From NCBI GenBank assembly GCA_019114005.1, contig DXGH01000064.1:1-64000 (forward strand): a stretch of 64,000 bases of DNA. The letters are read 5' to 3'. The translations under genes and the position numbers were made by a program. Below the pieces are notes generated by a model, which did no database searches, was not told where the DNA came from, and saw only the letters and a list, made by a program, of their open reading frames with translations. This DNA comes from Candidatus Acetatifactor stercoripullorum (GTDB lineage Bacteria > Bacillota > Clostridia > Lachnospirales > Lachnospiraceae). Below, piece after piece: positions 46,252 through 55,348 of this stretch (the stretch's first letter is position 1; every line of letters starts with the position of its first letter).

Positions 46252-46860
46252 ATGAATGCCAGGTTTTTTGACTTGAAAAAGGAGAAACAGGATAGGATAA
46301 TAAACGCCGCCCTGAAGGTATTTGCGCTCCATGGCTACCGTCATGCAAGCACGGACGATATTGTGCGGGAGGCCTCCATCAGCAAGGGGCTTTTGTTTCA
46401 CTATTTTGAGAGTAAGCTGGGGGTTTACGCTTTTGTATACGAATACAGCGTGCGTTATATGATATTGGAGATAAAGGCCTGTGTGGACCGAAATGAGAGG
46501 GATTTGTTCGAGCTGATGAAGCAGACGGAATGCGCGCGCATGCACGCCCTGCGCGCATATCCCTATATGCAGCAGTTTCTCAACCGTTCCATGACGGAGG
46601 ATGTAAAGGAAGCGCTGCTTGCGGTGGAGGAGAAAAAGAGCGAGCTTTTGGATGTCTATGAAACCATAAACAGTCAGGCCGATCTTTCTGCGCTTCCTGA
46701 GGGGATTGACGGCGTAAAGCTGCGCAAAATGCTGGATTTTACCTCAAAGGGGCTGATGACCCAGCGCTTTTTGGACGCCTCCTTTCAGCCGGAAATGCTG
46801 TATGAAGAAATCGCAGGCTATCTGGATATGATGAAACAGCTTTTGCAGAGGGTTACTTAG
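46252..46860 (+). CDS. TetR/AcrR family transcriptional regulator
   Basis: A 202-residue repressor. The N-terminal helix-turn-helix reads RIINAALKVFALHGYRHAST, then DDIVREASISKGLLFHYF. The C-terminal ligand domain is diverse and its ligand cannot be named. The ATG has GAAGGAAGGAG upstream. The divergent acidic membrane protein upstream is the most likely target by position. It is convergent with a DUF6062 gene (11-base gap). Confidence 0.9.
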   Translation: MNARFFDLKKEKQDRIINAALKVFALHGYRHASTDDIVREASISKGLLFHYFESKLGVYAFVYEYSVRYMILEIKACVDRNERDLFELMKQTECARMHALRAYPYMQQFLNRSMTEDVKEALLAVEEKKSELLDVYETINSQADLSALPEGIDGVKLRKMLDFTSKGLMTQRFLDASFQPEMLYEEIAGYLDMMKQLLQRVT

Positions 46861-46871
46861 CAGACAAGGAT

Positions 46872-47633
46872 TTACTTGTTCATGCGGTAGGGCCCGTCTG
46901 CGGGATAACCGCCCTTTAGCTTCTGCATTCCCCGCTGGATGGCATCCTTGGAATTTTTCCAATCCGCATCACGGTTTCGATAGTCAAACTTTTCCACCAG
47001 CCAGGCCACGTCGCCGGAAATGCGTTCCATGTTTTCCTCCATGAGAGGCAGAGCCATTTCATAAAAGGCCTCTTTTTCCTTTTGGGAGAGCTTTTCATCG
47101 GCGCCCTGGCATAAATCGCCGAAATGGTGCAGGCAAAAGCCTTTGCTGTTCTTTATTTTTTCACGAAAGGCAGAATCCTGCTTAAACAGGTAAAAGAAGG
47201 TATCCAGATATCTTGCATAGGTGTCCTGAAACTGACTGCAGATATAGCAGGAGGCCTCCTTTTGCGCAATCCACATGCCGATAGGGTTGGCATCCGAGGC
47301 GGCCTTGCGGAATTTGTCCTTCAGGGAGGATTTGCCGGGACGAAAATTGGTAAACTGCTGTTTCATTTCCCCGATCATTTTCTGATAATGGGTTTTTAAA
47401 ATCCAGGCATTTCCCAGAGTATTTCCATAGTCAAACATTTTCTGGAAGTGCGTTCTGCAAAAGCCCATCTTGTCCGTAATCTCCCGGATATCCGCCTCCA
47501 TATAGGAGGAGCCGCTTCCCAGCACAAAATCAAGCAGATCCTGCTCCACGCTGCGCTCGATATAACAAAAGGGACATTCATCCCCGGCATTTACCGCATC
47601 GTTGAGAGGGATGGTGTAGAGCTGTTCTTTCAT
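46872..47633 (-). CDS. DUF6062 family protein (Cys-pair protein)
   Basis: A 253-residue soluble protein with three Cys-rich sites: ECPFCYIERS near the start, FCRTHF near residue 60, and CYICSQF / FCLHHF in the second half. The paired CxxC and CxxH sites suggest two structural metal sites in a duplicated helical fold. The family is common in Lachnospiraceae and uncharacterised. The start is uncertain: the ATG at 47633 gives the usual family N-terminus (MKEQLYTIPLNDA); one at 47654 adds seven residues. Confidence 0.75.
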   Translation of the reverse strand: MKEQLYTIPLNDAVNAGDECPFCYIERSVEQDLLDFVLGSGSSYMEADIREITDKMGFCRTHFQKMFDYGNTLGNAWILKTHYQKMIGEMKQQFTNFRPGKSSLKDKFRKAASDANPIGMWIAQKEASCYICSQFQDTYARYLDTFFYLFKQDSAFREKIKNSKGFCLHHFGDLCQGADEKLSQKEKEAFYEMALPLMEENMERISGDVAWLVEKFDYRNRDADWKNSKDAIQRGMQKLKGGYPADGPYRMNK

Positions 47634-47840
47634 ATTTTTTACACAAATCTCCATTCCGAAATCTTTTCATCTTTTGCTCTTATTGTAAAGCATGGCCCGT
47701 CATATGGCAATCAGGAAAATTACATATTTACTACAAATTTGTAACAAATTGTAAGTTAAAATTAAGAATTATTTAGTTGTATTATGACCGGACAAAAGAT
47801 ACTATAGTAAGTAGAGAAGAGACGAAAGACGTGATAATTC

Positions 47841-49208
47841 TTGGTTTTCAGCAGTATAGAATTCTTGCTCTATTTTCTTCCGGCCTTTTTTATCCTGTAT
47901 GGAATTACCCCCAAAAACATGAAAAATGTGACACTTTTGTCGGGAAGTCTTATTTTTTATGCGCTGGGAGAGCCCAGGCATCTGGTGCTTTTGATGCTTT
48001 CGGTGCTTTCCAACTATTTTGTGGGACTGCACTTACAGCCTGTGAAGGGAAATAGAAAGAGTAAAAATAGATTTCAAAAAAATTGGAAAAAGCTTCTTTT
48101 CATTGCGGCAATCGCAGGAAATGTGGGGTGCCTTGCGTTTTTCAAGGGCAGAACGGATCAGGCCGGACTGCCTCTGGGAATCAGCTTTTATACCTTTCAG
48201 ATCCTGTCTTATTTGATTGACGTTTACCGCGGAGATATCAGGCGTGAGAGATCCTTTCTCAATTTGGCGGTGTATATCACCATGTTTCCGCAGCTGATTT
48301 CTGGTCCTATTGTAAGCTACGGGGAGCTGCGGCAGCCTATCAGGGAGAGGCAGATGACGGCGGAGAGCCTGCAGGAGGGTCTTAAGGTATTTACGGTAGG
48401 ACTTGTCTGGAAGGTGCTTTTGGCTGACAGGATAGGGCTTTTGTGGAGAGAGGTGCAGGTGACGGGCTTTGAAAGTATTTCAACGCCTTTGGCCTGGCTG
48501 GCGGCCCTTGCCTACTCAATGGAGATTTACTTTGATTTTTACGGATACTCTCTGATGGCAATCGGACTGGGGAGGATGATGGGCTTTCGACTCCCTGAAA
48601 ATTTCAAGCATCCCTACATGGCCCGCAGTGTCAGGGACTTTTACAGAAGATGGCATATAACGCTGGGAAGCTGGTTCCGTAAGTATGTGTATATTCCCCT
48701 GGGAGGCAACAGAAGGGGAATGACAAGAACTGTGCTGAATCTTCTGGCCGTCTGGATGCTGACTTCTCTGTGGCATGGCAGTACGGTCAACTTTTTTATA
48801 TGGGGTGGAAGCTTATGGTTTTTGATCGTGCTGGAACGACTGCTTGAGAAAACGGGAGTTGGGAAACGGCTTAAGGTGATTCCCCATCTGTATCTGTGGA
48901 TCGTAATCCCTATTACGTGGATGTGCTTTGCCATCACTGATGTTTCCCAGCTGCAGATCTATCTGGGAAGGATGTTCGGCTTGGTGGAAGCCATCAATGT
49001 GCGGGCAGGTGACTGGGAGAAGGCCCTTACAAATTACTGGCCCCTTTTTGGGGCGGCCCTGCTTTCCTGCACACCCGCAATACAGAAGCTTTACCGCAGG
49101 TGGAAGGACACCATTCCAGGAATGCTTGTGCTGGCGGCCCTGTTCTGGATTTGTGTGTGGCGGATTGCGGTAGAGGGAGAGAATCCGTTTATGTATTTTC
49201 GCTTTTAA
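47841..49208 (+). CDS. MBOAT-family O-acyltransferase (AlgI/DltB-like)
   Basis: A 455-residue protein with about ten hydrophobic helices. The family signature is present: MVFSSIEFLLYFLPAFFILY at the start, DFYRRWHITLGSWFRKYVYI in the middle, and the catalytic His in TSLWHGSTVNF. It moves an acyl group, usually acetyl, across the membrane to a wall or capsule glycan. The start is TTG (reading VFSS next), which matches the family N-terminus exactly; no ATG occurs before the conserved region. The SGNH gene 56 bases downstream is the usual partner that completes transfer outside the membrane. A 186-base A/T-rich region lies upstream, with a palindrome ACAAATTTGT near 47742. Confidence 0.9.
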   Translation: MVFSSIEFLLYFLPAFFILYGITPKNMKNVTLLSGSLIFYALGEPRHLVLLMLSVLSNYFVGLHLQPVKGNRKSKNRFQKNWKKLLFIAAIAGNVGCLAFFKGRTDQAGLPLGISFYTFQILSYLIDVYRGDIRRERSFLNLAVYITMFPQLISGPIVSYGELRQPIRERQMTAESLQEGLKVFTVGLVWKVLLADRIGLLWREVQVTGFESISTPLAWLAALAYSMEIYFDFYGYSLMAIGLGRMMGFRLPENFKHPYMARSVRDFYRRWHITLGSWFRKYVYIPLGGNRRGMTRTVLNLLAVWMLTSLWHGSTVNFFIWGGSLWFLIVLERLLEKTGVGKRLKVIPHLYLWIVIPITWMCFAITDVSQLQIYLGRMFGLVEAINVRAGDWEKALTNYWPLFGAALLSCTPAIQKLYRRWKDTIPGMLVLAALFWICVWRIAVEGENPFMYFRF

Positions 49209-49264
49209 CGGGGAATTTCGGGGAAAATTGGAAAAGGAAAAGACTGGCGGCTTGAGGTGATTGC

Positions 49265-50248
49265 TTGAAGAAGATTCAAAAATATACTTTTTTGGTGATG
49301 CTTTTCGTGTTTGGGGCGGTGTATTTGACCTTTGGGGACAACTGGCAGGTTTATGCGAAACCTCTCTGGCAGATGAGAAGCTGGTATCAGGAGACTATGG
49401 CAGGAGGGGAGGAAACTGTGAGTGCAGGAGACTCGAAGGAGGAAGGCTTCGGCAGCATTTCTGGCTCCGACAGCGTCTCCGACTCTGACAGTGTTTCCGG
49501 TTCTGACAATGCGGACGACTCTTTACAGGAAGAAAGCCAGGCTCCTGCTACTGGAGAGGGAGATGGGACGGAGAATTTGACTGGACAGGGTGACCAAAAT
49601 GGTCAATCACAGGAGCCGCCCCAGCTCATTGTTTCCCGCAGGCCGGAGGATGTGGAATACCGGACTGTGGAGGATGATTATTTCAAGGATGCGCTTTTCA
49701 TAGGAGATTCTCGGACTGTGGGACTGTATGATTATGGCGGACTGGAGGATACGGCGACCTTTTACGCGTCCACCGGACTGACCATATATAAGCTTTTGGA
49801 TGCGGAGATTGTTACGGTTCCCGGACAGAAGGAGAAGCTGACTGTGGAGGAAGCGTTACAGCAATATTCCTTCTCGAAAATTTATTTGATGATTGGCATC
49901 AACGAGATGGGAACGGGCACCGTGGAAACCTTTATGGAAAAATATAAAGAGGTGGTAAACCGCATTCAAGAGCTGCAGCCTAATGCCATTATTTATTTAC
50001 AGGGCATCATGAAGGTGACCACAGAGCGTTCCAGCCAGGGAGATTATATCACAAATGAGGGAATCGAGGCCCGTAATACGGAGATAGAAAAGCTTGCGGA
50101 TTATGTGAAGGTATACTATCTTGACGTAAATCCTCTTATCTGCGACGAGACAGGGGGCATGAATCCTGATTATACCTTCGACGGCGTGCATTTAAAGGCA
50201 CAGTATGTAACCATCTGGAAGGACTTTTTAAAATCCCATGCACTGTAA
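49265..50248 (+). CDS. membrane-anchored SGNH/GDSL-type O-acyl transferase or esterase
   Basis: A 327-residue protein with an N-terminal membrane anchor (about 8-24), a Ser-Asp/Gly low-complexity linker (about 50-110, with an SDSDSVSGSD run), and an SGNH domain. Block I Ser is in DALFIGDSRTVGL, the Asn in MIGINEMGTG, and the Asp-His pair in TFDGVHL. It lies outside the membrane and is paired with the MBOAT protein upstream, like PatA/PatB or AlgI/AlgX. Together they probably O-acetylate a wall or surface glycan. The start is TTG with GAGGTG six bases upstream. Confidence 0.85.
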   Translation: MKKIQKYTFLVMLFVFGAVYLTFGDNWQVYAKPLWQMRSWYQETMAGGEETVSAGDSKEEGFGSISGSDSVSDSDSVSGSDNADDSLQEESQAPATGEGDGTENLTGQGDQNGQSQEPPQLIVSRRPEDVEYRTVEDDYFKDALFIGDSRTVGLYDYGGLEDTATFYASTGLTIYKLLDAEIVTVPGQKEKLTVEEALQQYSFSKIYLMIGINEMGTGTVETFMEKYKEVVNRIQELQPNAIIYLQGIMKVTTERSSQGDYITNEGIEARNTEIEKLADYVKVYYLDVNPLICDETGGMNPDYTFDGVHLKAQYVTIWKDFLKSHAL

Positions 50249-50295
50249 GGGAAAATGGGAAAGGGAATATAGAAATCCACCGGGGGAATACAAAA

Positions 50296-51327
50296 ATGGA
50301 ACAGATGCCTTGTGTGCAGAAGAAAGGACAGAGGCCGGTGAATCAAAAAATTGTGGATATGCACTGTGACACAGTGGCTGAGATTTTTGAAAGGGAGAGA
50401 AAGGGGAAAAAGACTGGACTTAGAGAAAACGGCCTGCAGCTTGACTTAAAGCGCATGGAGAAAAGCGGATATCTGCTCCAGAATTTTGCCCTGTTTGTGG
50501 ACCAGGAGGAGTGCACAGACCCTTGGGAGAGGGTCTGCGCACTTTATGAAATTTACGCGAGAGAGCTTTCCTGCAATGAGGAAAAAATTGTGCCTGTGCT
50601 TTCTTATGAGGATATTGTAACAAACGAAAAGACTGGGAAATTGTCTGCGCTCCTGACAGTGGAGGAAGGCGCCGTGTGCAAGGGAGAAGCACAAAAGCTG
50701 CAAAAGCTGTACCACATGGGGGTCCGCATGATGACGCTTACCTGGAATTATCCCAATGAGCTGGGGTACCCAAATAGAAATGGCCGCCCGGAAAAAGAAA
50801 AAGGGCTTACCGAAAGGGGAAGAGAGTTTGTATTTTGGATGGAGCGCATGGGAATGATTGTGGATGTGTCTCATTTGTCCGACAAAGGATTTTATGATGT
50901 GCTGGAATGCGCAAAAAAGCCTTTCGTGGCGAGCCACTCCAATGCCAGGGCAGTCTGTCCTTGTGCCAGAAATCTGACGGATTCCATGATACGCAGTCTG
51001 GGAGAGAGGGGCGGTGTGATGGGGCTGAATTACTATGTGGACTTTCTTCTGGAGGCACAGTGTATTCCCCGGGGAAAGGAGGCGCGCATACAGGCAATTT
51101 TAAATGCTGCGGTGAACCATGCAAGACATATTGTGGACGTGGGCGGAATGGAGGTACTGGGACTTGGCAGCGACTTTGACGGTATCGATGTCAACGAAGC
51201 GCTGCCCGGAGCACAGAGCGTGGAGAGGCTCTGGGATGCTCTCCATGGGGCAGGCTTTACCCAGTCCCAGCTGGATGGGATATTTTCTGAAAACGTGCTT
51301 CGGGTATACCGGGAAATTTTAAAATAA
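50296..51327 (+). CDS. M19-family membrane dipeptidase (renal dipeptidase type)
   Basis: A 343-residue zinc peptidase. The metal site HxD is in VDMHCDTVAEIF, the bridging Glu in LLTVEEGAV, His ligands are in DVSHLS and ASHSNAR, and an Asp is in LGSDFDGID. It lacks a signal peptide, so despite the family name it is probably cytoplasmic and cleaves dipeptides, including L-D forms. The first ATG with GGGGGAATACAAA upstream was used; residue 22 (MHCD) is inside the metal motif and too late. A TAA stop is followed in the same frame by a decayed nuclease reading frame. Confidence 0.9.
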   Translation: MEQMPCVQKKGQRPVNQKIVDMHCDTVAEIFERERKGKKTGLRENGLQLDLKRMEKSGYLLQNFALFVDQEECTDPWERVCALYEIYARELSCNEEKIVPVLSYEDIVTNEKTGKLSALLTVEEGAVCKGEAQKLQKLYHMGVRMMTLTWNYPNELGYPNRNGRPEKEKGLTERGREFVFWMERMGMIVDVSHLSDKGFYDVLECAKKPFVASHSNARAVCPCARNLTDSMIRSLGERGGVMGLNYYVDFLLEAQCIPRGKEARIQAILNAAVNHARHIVDVGGMEVLGLGSDFDGIDVNEALPGAQSVERLWDALHGAGFTQSQLDGIFSENVLRVYREILK

Positions 51328-51445
51328 AGCGGACAAGGAGAGCCTTTTTATGGCGTTTTTATTGATTTAAGTGACAAACAGATACTGGCCAGGATTCTGA
51401 AGGAAACGGTCAGTGAATTTGCAGGATGTTCTATGAAGAACCAAT
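51328..51445 (+). pseudogene. 5' remnant of a PD-(D/E)XK (Rpn-like) nuclease gene
   Basis: In the frame that continues from the dipeptidase stop, the translation reads GVFIDLSDKQILARILKE, then [12 protein letters not shown]. This matches the part of Rpn-like nuclease/transposase proteins just before their catalytic core. There is no start codon or RBS, and the frame shifts near 51446-51450 into the chimeric ORF. It is therefore a 5'-truncated, frameshifted relic. Confidence 0.6.
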
Positions 51446-52543
51446 ATGCCTTTTGTTGGAGGAATGACTCAGGAGGACAAGGTGGCCAACGAAGGCCAGG
51501 TGACTTTTGACATACGCTTTCATGCGGTTACGCCGGGGATGGAGCAGGTAAAGCTGATCATCAATGTGGAAGCGCAGAAGAGCTTTACACCAGGCTATGA
51601 CATTGTAACCCGTGCAGTCTATTATTGTGCAAGACTGCTGTCCTCACAGATGGGAGTGGAATTCACGCCTAAGTCCTATGACGGAATTAAGAAAGTATAT
51701 TCTATCTGGATTTGCTTTGACGTGCCGGAGTATGCGGAGAATACCATTACAGAATATAAAATACAGCCAAACTCTTTATATGGGGATTTTCAGGGAAAGG
51801 TGCGGTATGATTTGTTTTCGGCAGTGATGGTATGCCTTGGGAAAAAAGAGGATTTATCTGCAGGAAGCAGTCTGCATAGGCTGCTGGAGGCAGACCTTGA
51901 GCTTGGAGGAACGGATCAGACCTTCAACCTATTGATGGGGAGAGCGCTTCAGAAGGAAATGGGAATGGAACCACAGGCGGCCTTGTTTATGCCCATACTG
52001 GAAGGCATTGACGGAGTGGAAAAAATGAGCAAGAGCCTGGGCAACTACATTGGAATTGATGAGGACGCCAGGGTGATGTTTCAGAAGGTGATGCAGATAC
52101 CGGATCACAGGATCATAAAATACTTTGAGCTGGCTACAGACATTCTGCCCGAAGAGCTTCAAAAAATCAAGGAACAGCTGGCGGATGGCATAAATCCCAG
52201 GGACAGCAAGCGGCTGCTTGCAAGAACTATAACACGGCTCTACCACAGTGAAGAGGAAACGAAGGAGGCAGAACGGTTCTTTACGGAGGCCTTTGTGCAA
52301 AGGAAGGTGCCTCAAAGACCGGATACGCTGCAGGTAGTGATGGATCAGGGTACTTTGTACGACTGCCTCCGCCCTTTGGTGCAGGCCCGGGTGATTCACA
52401 GCGGAAATGAATTCAAAAGGCTGCTGAGCCAGGGCGGCGTACAAAAAAACGGACAGCCTGTGGAAAAGCTGGAGGAAGGCATACGGACGGGGGATGTGCT
52501 CAAGGTGGGCAAGGGGAAATTTGTACGGCTGGAGCTGGTATAA
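51446..52543 (+). pseudogene. chimera: Rpn-like nuclease fragment fused in frame to the C-terminal half of tyrosyl-tRNA synthetase
   Basis: A 365-codon frame made of two unrelated pieces. Residues 1-147 are the PD-(D/E)XK core of a Lachnospiraceae Rpn-like nuclease/transposase: catalytic-type D22 (TFDIRF), E42-x-Q44 (NVEAQ), and [17 protein letters not shown], ending in the family's CLGKKED...LHRLL. From about residue 148 the sequence is Tyr[24 protein letters not shown] at 193-197, and a C-terminal S4 RNA-binding domain (about 300-365). The TyrRS Rossmann half with HIGH and most tyrosine contacts is missing, so charging is impossible. No RBS precedes the ATG. A deletion joining two genes at about 51885-51895 explains it best. 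A full tyrS must exist elsewhere if the organism is viable. Confidence 0.85.
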
Positions 52544-52624
52544 ACAAATAGGAGAGGAAAATACTGCGCAGAAAAGCAGTGCTGGCTCATCTGCAAGGAA
52601 AGTGGTTTTAAAAACTATTTCATG

Positions 52625-52653
52625 TTGAATTGTCCTATGAAAAGTGGTATTCT
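52625..52653 (+). promoter_or_regulatory. promoter of the degV-family gene
   Basis: TTGAAT (52625-52630), 17-base spacer, TATTCT (52648-52653), 42 bases before the ATG. Confidence 0.65.
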
Positions 52654-52695
52654 ATGCTCTGTGAAGCAAAATAATCGGAAAGGTAAATCTGCAGT

Positions 52696-53595
52696 ATGAG
52701 TGAAGCGTACCACATTGTAAGCGACGGCTCCTGTGATCTGCCGCCTGCGCTTGTAAGGGAAATCGGGGTAACGGTGGTTCCCTTTTATGTGTCTTTTGGG
52801 GACGAGAATTATCAAAAGGAGATAGAAGAGATCGGGATCAGGGAGTTTTATCAGAAGATGGTGGACAATCCCAAGATATATCCCAAATCCTCCATGCCCT
52901 CTGTGCAGGACTATGTGGAGGTGTTTGAGCCTCTTGTCCGGGAGGGAAAGCCTGTAATCTGCATCTGCATCACCACCAAATTCAGCGGCTCCATGCAGTC
53001 TGCGCTGAATGCAAGGCAGATGCTCTTAGAGGAATATCCGGAGGCAGAGATCACCGTCATGGATGCCACGGTAAATACGGTTTTACAGGGACTTTTGGTG
53101 CTGGAGGCCGTGCGCCTTAGAGACAGGGGCACAAGCTGCCAGGATACCATAAAGCGTCTGGAGGAAATCAAAGGCACCGGCAGAATTTTCTTTACCATCG
53201 GCGGTATGGAATATCTGCAGCATGGAGGCAGAATCGGAAAGGTGGCCGGGGTGGCGGGAAGCGTGCTGGGAATCCGGCCGGTGATCACCCTAAAGCAGGG
53301 AGAAATTTTCCCGTCCGCCATCGGAAGAAGCCGCCGCAAAACCATGGATAAAACCATAGAGCTTTTGCTTGCTTATCTGGATGAGCTGAAGGCGGACATC
53401 AGAGATTATACCATAGCGGTGGGCTATGGATATGACGAAAAGGAGGCGCAGGAGTACAGAGACAGACTGCTTGACACTTTGCAAAAGAAGTGCTATGCGA
53501 TTTCTCAAGTCCCTATTTATCAGATCGGAGCCACCATAGGAGTGCACACGGGGCCGTATCCCATCGGTATCGGCATACTCCGCAAGGCATTTTAA
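52696..53595 (+). CDS. DegV-family fatty-acid-binding protein
   Basis: A 299-residue DegV protein. The N-terminal EDD fold has IVSDGSCDLPPALV and YPKSSMPSVQDYVEVF. The phosphate/lipid head-group site Ser lies in TTKFSGSMQSA, and GRIGKVAGVAGSVLGIRPVI is family-typical. Such proteins (FakB type) present exogenous fatty acids to FakA kinase; no fakA is beside it. The ATG follows GGAAAGGTAAATCTGCAGT. Its stop overlaps the stop of the convergent HAD gene by four bases. Confidence 0.93.
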   Translation: MSEAYHIVSDGSCDLPPALVREIGVTVVPFYVSFGDENYQKEIEEIGIREFYQKMVDNPKIYPKSSMPSVQDYVEVFEPLVREGKPVICICITTKFSGSMQSALNARQMLLEEYPEAEITVMDATVNTVLQGLLVLEAVRLRDRGTSCQDTIKRLEEIKGTGRIFFTIGGMEYLQHGGRIGKVAGVAGSVLGIRPVITLKQGEIFPSAIGRSRRKTMDKTIELLLAYLDELKADIRDYTIAVGYGYDEKEAQEYRDRLLDTLQKKCYAISQVPIYQIGATIGVHTGPYPIGIGILRKAF

Positions 53596-54401
53596 TCTGC
53601 ACAGGCATGGAAAAGCTCTTTGATATGGGCAAAAGCGAAGCTTGGAGGAAAGGGCGTATTTTTTAAATCCTCCGGCTTTGCCTCCCCTGTGAATACTACG
53701 CAGGTATCCACACCGCCGTTGATGCCGCAGGCAATGTCTGTGTAAAGCCTGTCGCCCACAACCAGGGTTTCTTCGGGAGAAAAGCCGGAATGAGAGAGAC
53801 ACAGATCCACCACAGCCCGGCTTGGCTTTCCAAGATAGATGGGCTTTTTGTCTGTGGTTTGGGAAATCATCTGGCAGATTGCGCCGCAGTCCGGTATGAA
53901 ACCAAAGTCAACGGGACAGCGCAGGTCCGGATTGGTTGCATAAAAAGGCACATCTGTGGTGGACAGCACCTTGCAGATATGGGTCAGCTTGGCGTAGGTC
54001 AGCTCGCTGTCATAGGCAGCCACCACACAGGCAATGCCCTCCTCACAGCATTCGGTGACATGGAGGGCATTTTTTCTAAGCTCCTCCACAAAGGAAGCGG
54101 TCCCAAGCACAAAGATTTTGTCCTGCGAGAAATGCTCCTTTAAAAAGCGCAGGGTCATGTACCCGGAGGTGACAAACTGTTCCTTCGTGGTGTGAAGTCC
54201 AAAGGCAGTGCGGAATTTTTCCACGTAATCAGCGCCGCTTTTGGTGGAGTTGTTGGTAATGAAATAGGTCTTGCCGCCTATGGAGTCAATGTAGGACAGC
54301 AGTTCGGCGCTTCCTTCATATAAGGTATCCCCCACTGCCAGGGTGCCGTCTATATCAAATAAAAACAATTTCTTTTTTTTCAATTTTTCCCGTAATGTCA
54401 T
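53592..54401 (-). CDS. HAD-IIA family sugar-phosphate phosphatase (NagD-like)
   Basis: A 269-residue HAD phosphatase. Motif I is LFLFDIDGTLAVGDTLY, motif II is FITNNSTKS (Thr/Ser), the Lys is in YLGKPSRAV and the acidic pair in VVGDRLYTDI. This is the C2-capped NagD/AraL group with broad activity on sugar phosphates and p-nitrophenyl phosphate. The ATG at 54401 has GTAAGGAGATATCTT upstream; the longer ORF adds 22 residues without an RBS and overlaps the promoter. It is convergent with and overlaps the degV stop. Confidence 0.93.
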   Translation of the reverse strand: MTLREKLKKKKLFLFDIDGTLAVGDTLYEGSAELLSYIDSIGGKTYFITNNSTKSGADYVEKFRTAFGLHTTKEQFVTSGYMTLRFLKEHFSQDKIFVLGTASFVEELRKNALHVTECCEEGIACVVAAYDSELTYAKLTHICKVLSTTDVPFYATNPDLRCPVDFGFIPDCGAICQMISQTTDKKPIYLGKPSRAVVDLCLSHSGFSPEETLVVGDRLYTDIACGINGGVDTCVVFTGEAKPEDLKNTPFPPSFAFAHIKELFHACAD

Positions 54402-54423
54402 AAGATATCTCCTTACTGCAACG

Positions 54424-54452
54424 AGTATAGCAAATGTCTCCCCATAAGGCAA
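54424..54452 (-). promoter_or_regulatory. promoter of the HAD phosphatase gene (minus strand)
   Basis: On the minus strand: TTGCCT, 17-base spacer, TATACT, ending 23 bases before the ATG at 54401. Confidence 0.6.
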
Positions 54453-54460
54453 GCGGGGGA

Positions 54461-54490
54461 ATGACAAATCCCGGCGCCTTGTGTTAAAAT
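54461..54490 (+). promoter_or_regulatory. promoter of the exoA-mpg-addBA repair operon
   Basis: ATGACA (54461-54466), 18-base spacer, TAAAAT (54485-54490), 31 bases before exoA. It is back to back with the HAD gene promoter. Confidence 0.5.
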
Positions 54491-54521
54491 AGGGACAGCT
54501 TAAGAAAGGAACAGGTGTAAA

Positions 54522-55274
54522 ATGAAATTAATATCCTGGAATGTAAATGGTCTGCGGGCCTGCCTGCAGAAGGGTTTTCTTGACTTTTTTCACCAGGCGG
54601 ACGCCGACGTGTTCTGCCTGCAGGAGACGAAGCTGCAGAAGGGTCAGCACGATCTTGATCTGCCCGGCTATTATCAGTATTGGAATTATGCGGAGAAAAA
54701 GGGATACTCCGGAACCGCTCTTTTTACCAAGGAAAAACCCTTGTCCGTCACCTATGGCATGGGTGTGGAGGAGCATGATCATGAGGGACGCATCATTACG
54801 GCGGAATATCCTGACTTTTATGTGGTCACGGTATATACCCCTAATTCCCAGAGGGAACTGACCAGGCTGGAATACCGGTGTCGGTGGGAGGCTGATTTTT
54901 TGGCCTATCTGAAAAGGCTGGAGGAGAAAAAGCCTGTGATCTTCTGTGGCGATTTGAATGTGGCCCATCAGGAAATCGATTTAAAAAATCCCAAGACCAA
55001 TCACAATAATGCCGGATTTACAGATCAGGAGAGGGAATGCTTCAGCAGACTTTTAGAAAACGGCTTTATAGATACCTTCCGCTATTTTTATCCGGACAAG
55101 GAAGGAATTTATTCCTGGTGGTCTTATATGTTCCAGGCCAGGGCAAAGAACGCCGGGTGGCGCATCGACTATTTTGTGACCTCTAAGGCGCTTAAGGAGC
55201 GGCTTTTGGACGCTAAAATCCATACCCAGGTGCTGGGTTCGGATCACTGCCCGGTGGAGCTTACCCTGAAATAA
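54522..55274 (+). CDS. exoA: exodeoxyribonuclease III / AP endonuclease (ExoA-type)
   Basis: A 250-residue Mg-dependent nuclease of the XthA/ExoA family. Landmarks are [24 protein letters not shown] (catalytic Glu), the Asp/Asn pair in [17 protein letters not shown], and the closing [12 protein letters not shown] with Asp-His. It cuts the backbone at abasic sites and trims 3' ends. It acts downstream of glycosylases such as the Mpg encoded next (74-base gap). The ATG follows AGAAAGGAACAGGTG. Confidence 0.94.
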   Translation: MKLISWNVNGLRACLQKGFLDFFHQADADVFCLQETKLQKGQHDLDLPGYYQYWNYAEKKGYSGTALFTKEKPLSVTYGMGVEEHDHEGRIITAEYPDFYVVTVYTPNSQRELTRLEYRCRWEADFLAYLKRLEEKKPVIFCGDLNVAHQEIDLKNPKTNHNNAGFTDQERECFSRLLENGFIDTFRYFYPDKEGIYSWWSYMFQARAKNAGWRIDYFVTSKALKERLLDAKIHTQVLGSDHCPVELTLK

Positions 55275-55348
55275 AGCGCCGGTTCTTTAAAGAGTTGGCG
55301 CTTCTCACAGGGGGCTATGGACGGAAAGGTACGGGGAGAGAAAGCGAA

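Noticed and set aside
51446..52543. Reading this frame as a functional tyrosyl-tRNA synthetase
   Set aside because: The HIGH-containing Rossmann half is absent and replaced by a nuclease fragment; no RBS is present.
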